A stretch of 64,000 nucleotides of DNA from an uncultured Collinsella sp. (GCA_947002045.1 CAMQJB010000005.1:1-64000); one strand, 5' to 3'; positions 8,436 to 19,700 are shown, counted from the stretch's first letter. The notes: generated by a model from the sequence alone, not told the origin. Numbers and translations: made by a program.

Positions 8436-9152
8436 TTACGCCTCCTTTTTCTGCTTGTCGCGGGCGGCCTTGGCGGCAAGCGCCGCGCGGACCTTGGCCG
8501 CTTTCTCGGGATCCATGGCGGCGAGCTTTGCCTCCATCTCGGCAGCCTTAAGTGCGGCCTTGGCAGCAGCTTCATCGTGCTGAGCATCGGAGCCGGTAGC
8601 CGCAGCGGACTGGGCGACGGCAGCGCCCGCAGCATCGCCGGCGCCTGCGGCGCCCTCCCCCGCAGCAACAGCGGCAGCGGCCTTCTCGGCCGCGGCCTTG
8701 CGCGCCTTGGCCTCGGCGGCGGCGCGGACCTTCATGGCTTTCTCGCGCGCGGCCTTCACCTCGGGTGTGATAACGCTCATGGGCTCGGCAGTCGAGACCT
8801 GGTAGAAAAAGCCCTTAAAGTCGATCTGCATATCGGTAATGGCAAGCCCAAACAGGTCGTGCGCCTCGTTCTCAAACGGGAATACCGCCGGATAATACGA
8901 GCTGATGGACGGAATCTCCTGGTACTGGTCGATGCCCTCGACCACCAGGTTCTCGATCGCATAGCTGCCATCCTGAGCGATCTGCTCCTGTGCAGCACGA
9001 ACGTTGATAAACGTATAGACCAGGCGATACGTGCCGTCGTCGACGTTGCGCTCGGCATGCATTTGCACAAAGCGCGCGCCGACGCCCTTGAGCGCCTGGA
9101 CATGCGACAGGAGCTCGTCGATCCCGACGGTGGTATAGATAGCCTTTTGCAT
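8436..9152 (-). CDS. Ech-type hydrogenase NuoC/EchD-like subunit with Ala/Lys tail
   Basis: A 238-residue protein. Residues 1 to about 125 resemble the 30-kDa (NuoC/EchD) subunit, including the region SSYYPAVFPFENEAHDLFGL that corresponds to the family signature. Residues from about 128 to the end are an Ala/Lys/Glu-rich, probably helical or disordered tail not found in ordinary EchD. The stop and start with the small-subunit gene overlap by one base at 9152. The tail may be an interaction arm or spacer. The similar tail on the adjacent small subunit is notable. Confidence 0.85.
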   Translation of the reverse strand: MQKAIYTTVGIDELLSHVQALKGVGARFVQMHAERNVDDGTYRLVYTFINVRAAQEQIAQDGSYAIENLVVEGIDQYQEIPSISSYYPAVFPFENEAHDLFGLAITDMQIDFKGFFYQVSTAEPMSVITPEVKAAREKAMKVRAAAEAKARKAAAEKAAAAVAAGEGAAGAGDAAGAAVAQSAAATGSDAQHDEAAAKAALKAAEMEAKLAAMDPEKAAKVRAALAAKAARDKQKKEA

Positions 9153-9769
9153 TACTCGGCCTCCTTTGCAGCGGCGGGCGTCCCGGCAGGCGCGTCGCCA
9201 GCGGCGGGCGCGGCGGGCTTCCCGGCAGGCGCGCCACCGGCACCGTCAGCCCCGGCCCCCGCGGCCACAAACCCGTCCTCGCCCAACTCAACGCCACCGT
9301 CCCAGGTAGCGGCGCCGCCCACGGTGAGCGGGTCGCCGCCGGCGCGCATCACGGCCTCCTTCTGGTCCAGGATGCCGCACGCCTCCACGATGGCATCGAT
9401 CACGGTCTCGGGGCGAATGGCGCACCCGGGCGCGTACACGTCCACGGGAATCGCGCGGTCCACGCCGCCGATTACGTTGTAGGCATCGCGGAATACGCCG
9501 CCCGAGCACGCGCAAATGCCGCACGCCACCACGCACTTGGGCTCGAGCATCTGGTTGTAAATCTGACGCACGACGGGCAGATTCTGCGCGTTGACCGAGC
9601 CCGTCACCAAAAAGATATCCGCATGCTTGGGGTTGCCGGTGTTGACCACACCAAAGCGCTCCGCATCAAACAGTGGGGTAAGCGAGGCCAGCACCTCGAT
9701 ATCGCATCCGTTGCAGCTCGAGCCGTCGTAATGAATAACCCACGGCGAGCGCGACATTTTATGATCCAT
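9152..9769 (-). CDS. [NiFe] hydrogenase small subunit, EchC/NuoB-like
   Basis: A 205-residue subunit that passes electrons from the ferredoxin subunit to the NiFe site through one 4Fe-4S cluster. The cluster ligands are visible: SSCNGCD (C19, C22), C83 in VACGICACSG, and C116 in YAPGCAIRPE. Residues 1-150 match EchC/HycG/NuoB. From about 151 the protein becomes an Ala/Pro/Gly-rich tail (AGKPAAPAAGDAPAGTPAAA) of about 55 residues that is not part of the fold. Confidence 0.9.
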   Translation of the reverse strand: MDHKMSRSPWVIHYDGSSCNGCDIEVLASLTPLFDAERFGVVNTGNPKHADIFLVTGSVNAQNLPVVRQIYNQMLEPKCVVACGICACSGGVFRDAYNVIGGVDRAIPVDVYAPGCAIRPETVIDAIVEACGILDQKEAVMRAGGDPLTVGGAATWDGGVELGEDGFVAAGAGADGAGGAPAGKPAAPAAGDAPAGTPAAAKEAE

Positions 9770-9781
9770 GGATGCCGCCTC

Positions 9782-12664
9782 CTAAATAAACACGTCGACG
9801 AGAATGGGCATAAGGTTGAGCAGGCCAAACACCAGCGCCACGCTCCATCCGAGCTTAAAGCAGCTGCGCCAGGTGCTGCGGGCAAAGGTGTTATCGATCA
9901 GCACCTCGACAAAATACGTCGCGACCATCACGACCAGGGCGACCACCCAGCTCACCGGGTTGTCCCAAACAAAGAACATGCCCACCCACATCAAAAACAG
10001 CACGGTCTCGCACCAATGCATAAGGGTCATCTTGGCCAGCGTGCCGCCGCTCATCTCGGTGGCTACGCCCTGGACGATCTCCTGATGCGCGTGATGTGAA
10101 TACGAAAGATCGAACGGCGACTTGCGCAGCTTGATGGTAAGCACCGCGAGCAGCGCGAGGAAGATGGGCGCGCTGTACACGATGATGGGGGCCGACTGCC
10201 CCGTCACGGCAATGGAATCGAAGCTATCGGTGGCAAGGTACAAGCCCACGCTCATCAGCAGAACGGCGGGCTCGTAACTCATAACCTGCAGCAACTCACG
10301 ATCGGCGCCGACCTGGGCAAACGGGCTTTGCGTCGAGGCGGACGCCAGCACCACAAAGATCGCGGCGAGCGTCACCATAAAGGCGCACAGCAGCGTGTTG
10401 GAGCCCGACACAAAGATGCCGCCGCCCACGACGGTAAAGATGAGCGCGCACGCCATGTAGGTATCGTCCATGGTGTTTACGCTGGCAGGGGCTTTGCGCA
10501 GCAGCTTGGCAACGTCGTAGAAGGGCTGCAGCAGACGCGGGCCCACGCGACCCTGCATGCGAGCGGACAGCTTGCGGTCAAGACCGTCAATCAAACCGCC
10601 CACAAGCGGCGCCAGCAAGGCAAACGCCACGGTACCAATAAAAATGCCCAAGACGCCCGAACCTTCAAAATACTTGCCGCGCAGCACCGAGGGCGCGCTC
10701 ATGGCAAGCCGCTCGGGCCCAATCCACGCGCAACACAGCAGCGCAAACAAGATAATGCTGCAGCACACGACGCTACCCGCGGGGCCAATACGCTTCTCGC
10801 CAAGGGCGTCCTCCGAGTACCAATTGCGCTTTTCGGCCTTCACCTCGTGTCCCATCGAGCCGCGGAAATGGCGATATTTGTCGGTTCCCACGCCCGAAAG
10901 GTACACGTTGACGTGCGGCTTATTGCTCACGCGGAACGACGTCAGCAGCACCACGGCGATAAACGCCACGATAACCACCATCAGATACATGGCGTCCTTG
11001 CCAATAACGTACGGCACGCGGCCAAACACCATGGCCAAGTAAGGCGACACCAGGCCGCTCGAGATAACCGGGAACGCCACACAGCACAGAATCAGCAGCG
11101 CGGCGATGGTGTTGAGCGCCATCCATTCAGTCTTATGGACATTGACCTCAACGTTTTGAGCCGTGGGGTCGACGCCCGAAAGCTTGGCAAGCCACTTGCC
11201 CCAGAAGTAAAACGTCGCGGCCGAGCCAAAGGCAAGCACCATGATCATGAGCACGTTGCCGGTCTGCGCAAACGCCACCAGAGCGCCCCACTTGGACACG
11301 AGCATGCCAAACGGCGCCACGAACATGCCCATGATGCCCAGCATCATCAAGCGCGTCAGGTGTGGCATACGGCTGAACATACCGTCCATGTCCTCGATAT
11401 TGCGGCTGCCGATATGATGCTCGGCGGTGCCCACGCACAGGAACAGCAGCGACTTTGCCACCGTGTGGAACAGGATTAGGAAGATGGCGGCCCACACGGC
11501 CTCGGGCGCGCCGACACCCAGGCAGGCACTGATGAGGCCCAAGTTGGAAATAGTGGAGTACGCGAGCACGCGCTTGGCGTTGCTCTGCGAGATGGCCATG
11601 AGGGCAGCGAGCAAAAACGTGATGGCACCCACACTCGTGACCATAAAGCCGGTCACGGGATAGATGGCATAGAGCGGGCTCAGCTTGACCATTAGGAACA
11701 CGCCGGCTTTGACCATGGTTGACGAGTGCAGCAGGGCACTCGTGGGCGTGGGGGCAACCATGGCACCCAGCAGCCAGGTGTGGAACGGCATCTGCGCGGC
11801 CTTAGTGAGTGCGGCGAGCGACAGCAGGATGACCGGCATCACCAGCAGCGCGGACTGCGCGGTTCCGGCGCCGGAAAGCTCGATCATGCCCGAGATGGTC
11901 AGCGGCATGCCGTTAACGTGCAGGTACATGAGTCCGGCCAAAAACGCGATGCCGCCCAGCATGTTGAGGATAATCTGGGTGAAGGCGTTCTTGATGGCCT
12001 CGGGCGTGCGCGTGTAGCCAATCATGAGGAACGAGCACACGGTGGTGATTTCCCAGCCGCAGAACAACCACTCAAGGTTGTCGCTCGTCACGATGACGAA
12101 CATGGCCGAGAGGAACAGGAACATAAGCGCCAGGAACTGCGGGCGTCGGTCGGGCGCAGTCTGCCCGCGCAGCGCAGCCTCGTGCTCGTCATGGGCCTGG
12201 AAGTCCTTCATGTAGCCCAGGGCATACACGCAGATAAGGCTGCCGACAATGCCGACGGCGAGCACCATGATCACGCTCATGTAATCCAGGTAGAGCGGCG
12301 TTGCCGTGACGGCTTCGGCCGCGGGCAGCGTCATGGCTGCAAAGGCGAGCGAGCCCACCAGCTGGACTATGCCGAGCACCGTGGTGAGCGCGTTCCTATA
12401 TTTATACGCGTTGTATAGGATGACGGCGCACAGGATGACATCGATGGCGGAGCTGATGATCGAGAGCACATGCGAGGTGCCGGAGGCAACCTCAAAGCTC
12501 TGCGGGCCCGCGCCAAAAAACATGACGGCGACTACAACTGTCACCGCCATAATGATGCCGGAACCTATGAGCCCCACCGCATCGCGGGCGCGGTCACCGC
12601 GCGCGAGCAGCATGCCCAGCGCCGGTACCAGCGGAAACAGGGTAAGGAAATACAGTAGCGTCAT
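9782..12664 (-). CDS. Fused Ech-type membrane subunit (EchA-like antiporter + EchB/NuoH-like)
   Basis: One uninterrupted 960-residue frame joins two membrane proteins that are normally separate. Residues 1 to about 600 are a proton-translocating antiporter-like subunit (EchA/HycC/NuoL). They carry the glutamate E205 in WEITTV, the lysine region LTKAAQMPFHTWLLGAMVAP (286-305) and HSSTMVKAG. Residues about 665-960 are NuoH/EchB-like, with ARMQGRVGP (701-709) and GADRELLQVMSYEP (786-799), the quinone-site equivalents. A short soluble linker lies at about 580-625. It is the first gene of the operon and is preceded by GGGAG. A stop-and-restart artefact is excluded because the frame is continuous. 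Confidence 0.9.
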   Translation of the reverse strand: MTLLYFLTLFPLVPALGMLLARGDRARDAVGLIGSGIIMAVTVVVAVMFFGAGPQSFEVASGTSHVLSIISSAIDVILCAVILYNAYKYRNALTTVLGIVQLVGSLAFAAMTLPAAEAVTATPLYLDYMSVIMVLAVGIVGSLICVYALGYMKDFQAHDEHEAALRGQTAPDRRPQFLALMFLFLSAMFVIVTSDNLEWLFCGWEITTVCSFLMIGYTRTPEAIKNAFTQIILNMLGGIAFLAGLMYLHVNGMPLTISGMIELSGAGTAQSALLVMPVILLSLAALTKAAQMPFHTWLLGAMVAPTPTSALLHSSTMVKAGVFLMVKLSPLYAIYPVTGFMVTSVGAITFLLAALMAISQSNAKRVLAYSTISNLGLISACLGVGAPEAVWAAIFLILFHTVAKSLLFLCVGTAEHHIGSRNIEDMDGMFSRMPHLTRLMMLGIMGMFVAPFGMLVSKWGALVAFAQTGNVLMIMVLAFGSAATFYFWGKWLAKLSGVDPTAQNVEVNVHKTEWMALNTIAALLILCCVAFPVISSGLVSPYLAMVFGRVPYVIGKDAMYLMVVIVAFIAVVLLTSFRVSNKPHVNVYLSGVGTDKYRHFRGSMGHEVKAEKRNWYSEDALGEKRIGPAGSVVCCSIILFALLCCAWIGPERLAMSAPSVLRGKYFEGSGVLGIFIGTVAFALLAPLVGGLIDGLDRKLSARMQGRVGPRLLQPFYDVAKLLRKAPASVNTMDDTYMACALIFTVVGGGIFVSGSNTLLCAFMVTLAAIFVVLASASTQSPFAQVGADRELLQVMSYEPAVLLMSVGLYLATDSFDSIAVTGQSAPIIVYSAPIFLALLAVLTIKLRKSPFDLSYSHHAHQEIVQGVATEMSGGTLAKMTLMHWCETVLFLMWVGMFFVWDNPVSWVVALVVMVATYFVEVLIDNTFARSTWRSCFKLGWSVALVFGLLNLMPILVDVFI

Positions 12665-12809
12665 ACCATCACTCCCCCATGCAAAAACGCTGCAATTGTT
12701 TAACTTTATAGCTCAATTGAGGAGTAGCGGCGGCGGGTTTTCGGTCAACTGGGGAGTTTTGTACGTGCGGGGTAAGGAGTCTGTCCGCATTGGAGCAGAG
12801 GGGCGGCAA

Positions 12810-12834
12810 GAAAAATGCGCCCCTGTGGGCGCAC
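12810..12834 (-). terminator. Rho-independent terminator of the HTH gene
   Basis: On the minus strand GCGCCC-ACAG-GGGCGC is followed at once by TTTTTCTT. It lies about 12 bp after the stop of the HTH protein. Confidence 0.75.
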
Positions 12835-12845
12835 CATCCCGTTCG

Positions 12846-13250
12846 CTATTCCGCCTTTTTAACGCGCGGCTTGCGGCCGCGCGGCTTATCGACCAGCGCG
12901 GACTCACCGCTCTCGCGATACTGGCGGCACCAAGCCTTGACTGAAGACTCGCTGGGAATCTTGTGCTTGATCATAGCCTCGCGAACCGTCAGGCCGTTTT
13001 CCAAACGGTCCTTAACCACGGCGAGCTTTACGTCGTACGAATAGGTGTGATGACGAGCGCCCGCGTTGAGCACGGCGTCGGCACCGCCCACGGCATATGC
13101 GCGGGCCCACTGACGAGCCGTGGCCTGGGGAATGCCAAGCTTTGCGGCGAGGGCGCGGTGACCGACCCCCTCTTGGAGGATCTCGACGGCGCGCTGCCTA
13201 ACCTCGGGCACATGCGTGCGAGTCCTAGTTGCTTCCGACATACCTGCCAC
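12846..13250 (-). CDS. Tandem helix-turn-helix protein, transposase OrfA-like
   Basis: A 134-residue basic protein with two HTH segments. The first is about residues 15-50 (AVEILQEGVGHRALAAKLGI, then PQATARQW) and the second about 70-115 (VKDRLENGLTVREAMIKHKI, then SSVKAWCRQYRESG). A lysine/arginine tail RGRKPRVKK follows. This resembles the DNA-binding half of IS3/IS630-type transposases. No catalytic partner, terminal inverted repeat or target duplication is seen, so it may be a domesticated regulator or remnant. The start is uncertain: GTG at 13250 or ATG at 13241, neither with an ideal ribosome site. Confidence 0.75.
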   Translation of the reverse strand: MAGMSEATRTRTHVPEVRQRAVEILQEGVGHRALAAKLGIPQATARQWARAYAVGGADAVLNAGARHHTYSYDVKLAVVKDRLENGLTVREAMIKHKIPSESSVKAWCRQYRESGESALVDKPRGRKPRVKKAE

Positions 13251-13510
13251 TTCTTAGCCTTAACCGTTAATTTGCTTTCTTACGTGCTTGTTAGATAGTA
13301 GCATTTTGCTGTTCCCGCGTAACAGTTAATTGAAAATCGCAACGGCGGCATCTGGGTATTTGCCATTCATTTGCAACAGTTCTTTAGGTTTTATTTACGC
13401 AGCTAGTTGGCTCGCGGCTCATTGACGGTGTTTTGCCAACCAGATTGGTATCTTTTTGTTTGGCTGGTATGGTTTGTGCAATTATTAACCCCTCGTCAGT
13501 CCGCCCCTAA

Positions 13511-13650
13511 CATGTCAGCTTTCCACTTGCTTCCCAACTTTCCACTTAACTTTCCAGCTTTCCACCTAACTTACCAGCTTTCCAGCTAACCTACCAGCTT
13601 TCCACCTTAGGTGGTAAGTTGGGTGGAAAGCTGGAAAGTTGGTGGGTAGC
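13511..13650. repeat. 20-bp tandem array: five direct units plus two inverted
   Basis: Five consecutive 20-bp units (13511-13610) approximate TTACCAGCTTTCCACCTAAC. Two further units follow in inverted orientation (13611-13650). As a result 13548-13576 and 13612-13640 are complementary at 28 of 29 positions, giving a long hairpin. It sits downstream of the giant surface protein gene, just beyond its terminator. Confidence 0.75.
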
Positions 13651-13676
13651 TGGGACAGCAGCGGGTCAGGCGAACA

Positions 13677-13710
13677 AGAAAAAAGGGCGGCAACCGGGTG
13701 GTTGCCGCCC
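13677..13710 (-). terminator. Rho-independent terminator of the giant surface protein operon
   Basis: On the minus strand GGGCGGCAAC pairs with GTTGCCGCCC across a short CACCCG loop and is followed by TTTTTTCTTG. The hairpin starts 10 bp after the stop codon at 13720. This is a textbook intrinsic terminator. Confidence 0.9.
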
Positions 13711-13719
13711 CTCGCGTGG

Positions 13720-16700
13720 CTAGTTGGTTTTCGTCTCGTGGGGAATGCCCTTGGTGTTGATGCGCGCCAGCGTGTACGTCACGTAGTCAGAGTTCGCATA
13801 GCCGGCGAGGTTGCTGACGTTAACCGGCGTGTCGTTGACACCGCCACCGAACATATGGGCCGTAAGCACCAAGCGGTAGTTGGCATAAGTTTGGTCCTTG
13901 CCCTCAACATCCGTGTTCACCTTAACGCGGAAAGCATGCTTAAAGGCAAGGCTGTTGCCGTCGCGCGTGGCGAACGCGCCGCCAGCCCCCTTGCTATCAG
14001 TAAATACGTAGTTCTTGCCATCAGCGCTCAAAGAGCCGTTAGCCAACTTGTCGCTACCGAGCACCGTAATGTAGCTTGAGATGTTGTCGACCGCATCATA
14101 ACGACCATCATTTTGGCGGCGCTTCTGCAAGCTCAGCGTGTACGTCACCGTGCTGGCATTGGAGATCATGGCCTCGGCACCCGCGAGCTTGGACAAATCA
14201 TACGTTCCCACCAGAGCGATCTCGCCGTCGGCGGACTTGAGGTCATCGATGTTGATGCCCAGCTGCGACTTCTTTGAAGCCTCGAGCGCAATAGTCGAGG
14301 AGCCCACGTCCATGCGGTAGTATCCAGCTTTGCCGTCGATGTATGCCGAGTTGCTACTGGTGCTGAGCGTTTCATCATTCGTAGAGAGGCACGCACGGTA
14401 GTTGGGCTTTGTGTACTTATCTGTGCCGCCATTCTGCGAAGCGATAATACCAGCCTGGCACGCAGGCTCCGTCATGGCGAGATTCGCCTCCATGGTGATG
14501 GTGAACTCGCTGCCATGGTTCTTAGCGATTTCGCGAATGCCGGAAAGATCAATTGCCCCAAGACCTGCGTCGGCCAGCGTCAATTTCATGTCCGTACCGT
14601 CCGCGGTCCATACACCCGTAGCGGCGCGATGATCTTCAGCGGTGGCCTCCCCCCATGTCCACTTCGTCTTGCCGTTCACGGTTGAGGCATGCGGGGCGTA
14701 GTACTTGCCCCCCACTGTCACGTAGAACGAATACGTGCCCTGGGTTCCAGTCGGGTAGCCATGCGCACCCGCAGCACTACCGTTCTTCCCGTAGTTCACG
14801 AGCGAAGAATCCAGCTGGTAGTACAGCGCGTCGGAGCTTGTGTATTGCTGGTTCGAGTCGAACTTCACGGTGTCGCTTACCTTCATGGTAAGCGGATAGG
14901 TGACATCGTTAAGCTCCATCTGTTTGATGCCGTTCTTGTTGTTATCGATGAGGCCGTGCGTGTAGTTGGATGTCACGCTATAGGTCGAGGCCGTATTCTG
15001 GTGCCCATCCTCGGCAGCCTTGTCGTCGGCTGCTATCTTGCCTCGCAGCAGGTAGTTGATGTGCTCGTTAAGGCTCGTGTCCACCGTGGTGGCGGTGTAG
15101 CCGTTGACGCCCGCGGACCCCGCCGGCGTGCGCACCACCAAGTAGAAGTTTTCGCTCTTGGGCTCTTCCTTATCAACGGAGAGGGTATAGAACGTGCCCG
15201 TCGCGTCGGAAGAAGTGCGCGCGCGGTAGTACGCGCCATCGACCTTGGCGTCAGCCATCTTCGCGAGTTCGGCCTGGCTCTTGTCCTTGACCTCGTCATC
15301 GGCGAGCTTGACCCAAGCGCCGTCCTTGTCCTCCTTGGCCTCATCGGCCTTCACGCCCACGGTTTCACTCAGCCACGGCTCGACGTAGGCCTTCTTGCTA
15401 GCGTCCACAAACTCGGTGAGTTTGACCGACGCCGCTCCGCCCGCGCCCACCGTGCAGTGGTATTCACGGTTGTTATGAGCAGTGTCCACGAGTGTGAGCT
15501 GCGTACCCTCGGGCAGCGTGGCGCCGAAGGTGATGCTCTTGTTGAGCGGGCCCATGGAGCCGCCGGCTTCGAGCAGCGTGTTCCAGCCGTATTCGACCGC
15601 CTCGCCCCGAGCGCTGCCATAGGTCCAGGTAAGGTAGCCGGTCATGGTGTCGCCGCTGCTCACAAGCACGTGCTTGTCGTATTTTGTCGCATAGTCGGCA
15701 GCCTTGAAGTTCGCACCTTCGGAGTAGGTGGCGGTAAAGTCGATCTCGAGCATGCGCTTAACGATGATGGGCACCTGCACGCGGTAGCTCTGGCCGGCCT
15801 CGCTAAAAGTGACCGTGAGCAGCGTGAAGCGGCCCCGCTCGTTGTCCCAGTCGGTACTCGCGCGGAATACCATGGAGCTCGTGCCGTTGTTGAGCACCTT
15901 GAGCGTGGGCGTTTGCGAGGCGATTGCGTCCTTGACGAAGGCGCCGTTATCGGCAAGCGAGAAGACCTCGGCGGTGGCGGTCACGTGCTTGGCGCTGCCG
16001 TTGAGGCGGCGGGCATCAGAAAAGCCGCCGTTAGTCACGATGTTCAGATACTTCTCGACCGTCGTCGTGTCGTTGCCGGGAATCATGAGTACCGGGAAGT
16101 CGTTTGCAACCTTCTTGCCCGAAGTAACGTTGTTGGTGTTGAAAGTGGGCCTTGGGCTGTCCGCGCTATAGGTGCTCGTGTTTTGGTACGCGCCGGCATC
16201 ATTAATGCCGCCGATATTGGTATAGGTGTAGCGGCCGGCAACACTGGTGCCTGCCTCGCTCTGGATGGTCGTCGCGGTGTCAATGGCGACACCGTCGCCA
16301 AACAGATAGCGATCAGTGGTGTCGTCGTTGGAGGCACGCACCGCCAGCGTGCTCACGGGGCTCGTGGTCACGTATGGGCTTGCAGCCGTAGTAGCGGTAT
16401 CGTCCGCACCGTAGAGCGTGGTGTCCTTGCCGGGTACGTCGAGCCTGTCGTTGTAGTCTCCGAACGCGATGTAGGTTTTCTTGTTAACGGCGGCCGTATT
16501 GGTCGTATAAACCATCGGTGGCAGGTCGCTCGTGGTCTTGCTGTTGCCAGGCTTTACGTCCACGCCCGCTGCAAAGAGGCCGTACTGATTATCTCTTGTG
16601 TCAACCTCGCCCAAGAGCACGCCCTGCTTAACGCCGGATTTGTAGGTGTTGCCGTCCATGAGCACGTTTACCAGATGGAACTGGCCGCGTCCATCGCCCG

Positions 16701-19700
16701 CAATTCCACCGTTGGAGATTCCGCTAAACGTGGTGTTGGAAACCTTTGTGTTGGTGACATCGATGACGTCGGAACCGCTGTTAATCGCGCCAAGTAGACC
16801 GCCGCTCCAGCTGCCATTGATCGCAGCGTTCTCAATTGCGACGTTGTTGCAGGCTATGCCCAAGTTGCTGAAGTAGTAGCCGATAAGCCCGCCTGAACAT
16901 TGGTAGGTGCCAGCGATGTTGATATTCTTGACGCCGCAGTCCTTGAACCAGTACGCGTTGGAGCCGCTACCACCGCTCGTAACCTTCCCGATCAGGCCGC
17001 CCGCATTGCGAATCTTCGAATTCTTTCCGGTCTTATCGCCAATAGTGGCGTTCTCGGTGCCGCCTCCGGCTTCAATGCGCACGTTGCTCATGGAGATAAC
17101 ACCGCTATAGGCGTTTCCGACCACGCCGCCGGCACCCATATTTTTCAATTGTTCTTCCGTCTGCCCCGCAGTCTCTCCGGTGATGAGCACATCGACCTTG
17201 GAGATGACCGCCGTGCTCGATGCGGCGGCTACCGTGGTGCCAATATTGGTGTTCACCGATACGTTGCTGGAGGTATAACCGAACACACCGCCCGCACGGC
17301 ATTCTGAGGCTAGTCCCGTAGCAGTTATGGTCGAGTTCGCGCCAACAGTCTTTTCGCCCACTCCTTCGGCCACGGTTGTCCACACGCCGCACGCCGAGGC
17401 AACCGTACCCACGTAGCCGCCAACGTTCTTCTTTCCCGTGACGTTAAGACCAGTGTACGAGCAGTCATAGAGCTGCACCGGAGAGGACACTCCTCCCCCG
17501 TAAGTCACAATCGAACCGTTGGCGCCATCGGCGCTGCGGCTCATAACGCCAGCGCTTCCGATGAGGCCACCGGCCGTGCAGCCTCCGGCTACGGTACTGC
17601 TAGAAATGTCCACGTTTTTGAACACGCCATAGGCGACCTCGCCATAAACTCCTTGGTTCGCAGTTGAGCCCGCAAGGCAGCCGACTCCCACCGAGCCGCT
17701 GTTTGTATTGCTCGTCGACGTGGATTGCTCTGCCCCATTGGAAGTTACATAGGCAAGCGAAATGTTGCAGCTCTCGAAGTTGAGATTGCATACGTTTGCA
17801 TTGCCGTTCTCTTCAATGCTTCCTTTATTGAATTGATTCGAGTAGAACTTGATGGTGCTGAACAAGCCGCCTACGCCTGCAATGTTGTAGTCATCATCGA
17901 CATACTCGCGCGTATTGTTCTTCACCTTAATCGTCGCGCCGTTGCCGTTGATGGTGGCGATACCCGGGGTGATGAAATCTTTGTCGTTGACCTTCTTGTC
18001 GGTCGCGCATGCGTTTGAGTAATAGCGGCCCGAAAGACCCAAGAACCCCGAGCCGTAATCCCTCATATCATAGGGCGCGCCTTGCTCAAACTGCAGATCC
18101 ATGCCGCAAACGCCCATCGCACACACATAGCCAGTGCGCCAATCGGTTGCATATTTCTTAACCAAGTAAGGCGAGTTAATATCTTGTCCGTCTTTGCCGT
18201 CCAGCGGACCTTGGTACCCCTGGTTGCCCGGCGCCTTGAGATCATCGTTGACCGAAGTCGCGAAATCGCTCGCTGCGGCGGCATCGTCGGGTTTTCCGAC
18301 CGCAGCGTAATTCGCATTGCGAACCTTGCCATACCGCTCATTTCCGAACTTGTATCCCGTCGAGGAGATGGGGCCGTGGACGCTACTGCCCTCATACGCA
18401 TGCGATCCACGATACGTGCCTCTGCCATCAGTCACGTCGGTATGAGCAGCTCCGGCACCCGCGCCACTGTTGATAATTGCAGACAGCACAAGCAGACCCT
18501 GTCGATCTTTAACTGTAGTTTTAGGAGCCTTGTTGTTTTGCTGGCCGGCACCCCAGCTGAATTTCATATACGTATCGGTTGTGGTTATGCAGCCGGTGTC
18601 ATTCACATCAAGCTCGTTGATCTTGTAGTTAGCGTCTCCGTTCTCAACGGAGCAGCCTTCGCTAAAGGCATAGCCATCAATCACACGACCAACATAAGGA
18701 TTGTCGTACAGCTGGAAGTTGCCGCCACCTTCGCCACGGCTTTTGAACTTTTCCTTGGTTCCAGCGCGCCAAGATGTCTCCGACATATGGCGGAAGATCA
18801 CACCGCCGCCCGCAATGGCACCGACGTACCCGCCGATCGGAACAAGATGAGGCTTAGTTCCGCCACCAGCAACCGTAAAGCCAGTTGTAGGGCTATCGGC
18901 CGTCGTCCCATTCACGACCACACCATCAATAATGTTATCGCCGCCAAGGATGCAGCCGATAACGCCACCAAAGAACGACGTTGGGACACCGTCGGTATCC
19001 TTGGCAGAATAAGTAATCGTCGCCGATGCGTTCACATAGTTGATGTTGAGGTTGCGCACTACGCTGCCATAGCTATAGGGAACCAGGCCGCGAAGCTCGC
19101 CGTTGTTGTTTTCAATCTCAATTGTTGCAGTCGAGGCACCCGGCTTGCCAACGATAACACCGCGGAACGGATTGGCCTTGTTGCCAAACCCGCCAAACGA
19201 CGCCGCGTCTAGAGTGATCTTGTTGTCATTGATTGGCTCAATGCTGTAATACGCGCTTTGCAGATACCGACGCATTGTGTCGTCGGAAAGCACTTCATTG
19301 GGATCGGTCTTGTCGCCAATCTTCTTCTCCCACCTCTTCGTGGCGTCGTTCGTCTGCTTATAGACATAGGTAACTTCATTGCCACGGTTGCCGTCATTTC
19401 GACGTTGGCAAAGCGTCGATTGGTCCTTTGCGATGGTCACCTCCCAGCCGTCGAGAGCGGTACCATTATTAATGTAGTTCGCAGCGGTATTAAACTCCAA
19501 TGCCGAAGTGATTGCGTACGGGTCGCCATAGGTACCGCAGCCTGTCACAAAGTTAGGAATACGCTGGTTGACTTTGATTTCGTGGTACTGAACGCCGCTT
19601 TCGGTGGCTTTTCCCTTGGCTACATAAGGAAGATAGTCGCTAAACCAAGGCCTTTCGGCATCCGTCGACTCGCCCTTTACCTTTACAAACCCTTCGTTGG

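Larger units (their letters stand above)
13251..13719. other. 469-bp intergenic region, non-coding, with 20-bp tandem repeats
   Basis: No convincing gene is present. The stretch to about 13500 is AT-rich and probably holds the HTH gene promoter. 13511-13650 is a regular 20-bp repeat array, and a terminator lies at 13677-13710. Confidence 0.7.

Noticed and set aside
14689..16797. 702-codon plus-strand open frame opposite the giant surface gene
   Set aside because: It is the mirror of a GC-rich coding strand. The minus-strand product has a signal peptide, repeats and a terminator. The plus product is rich in Val/Arg/His with no recognisable motif.
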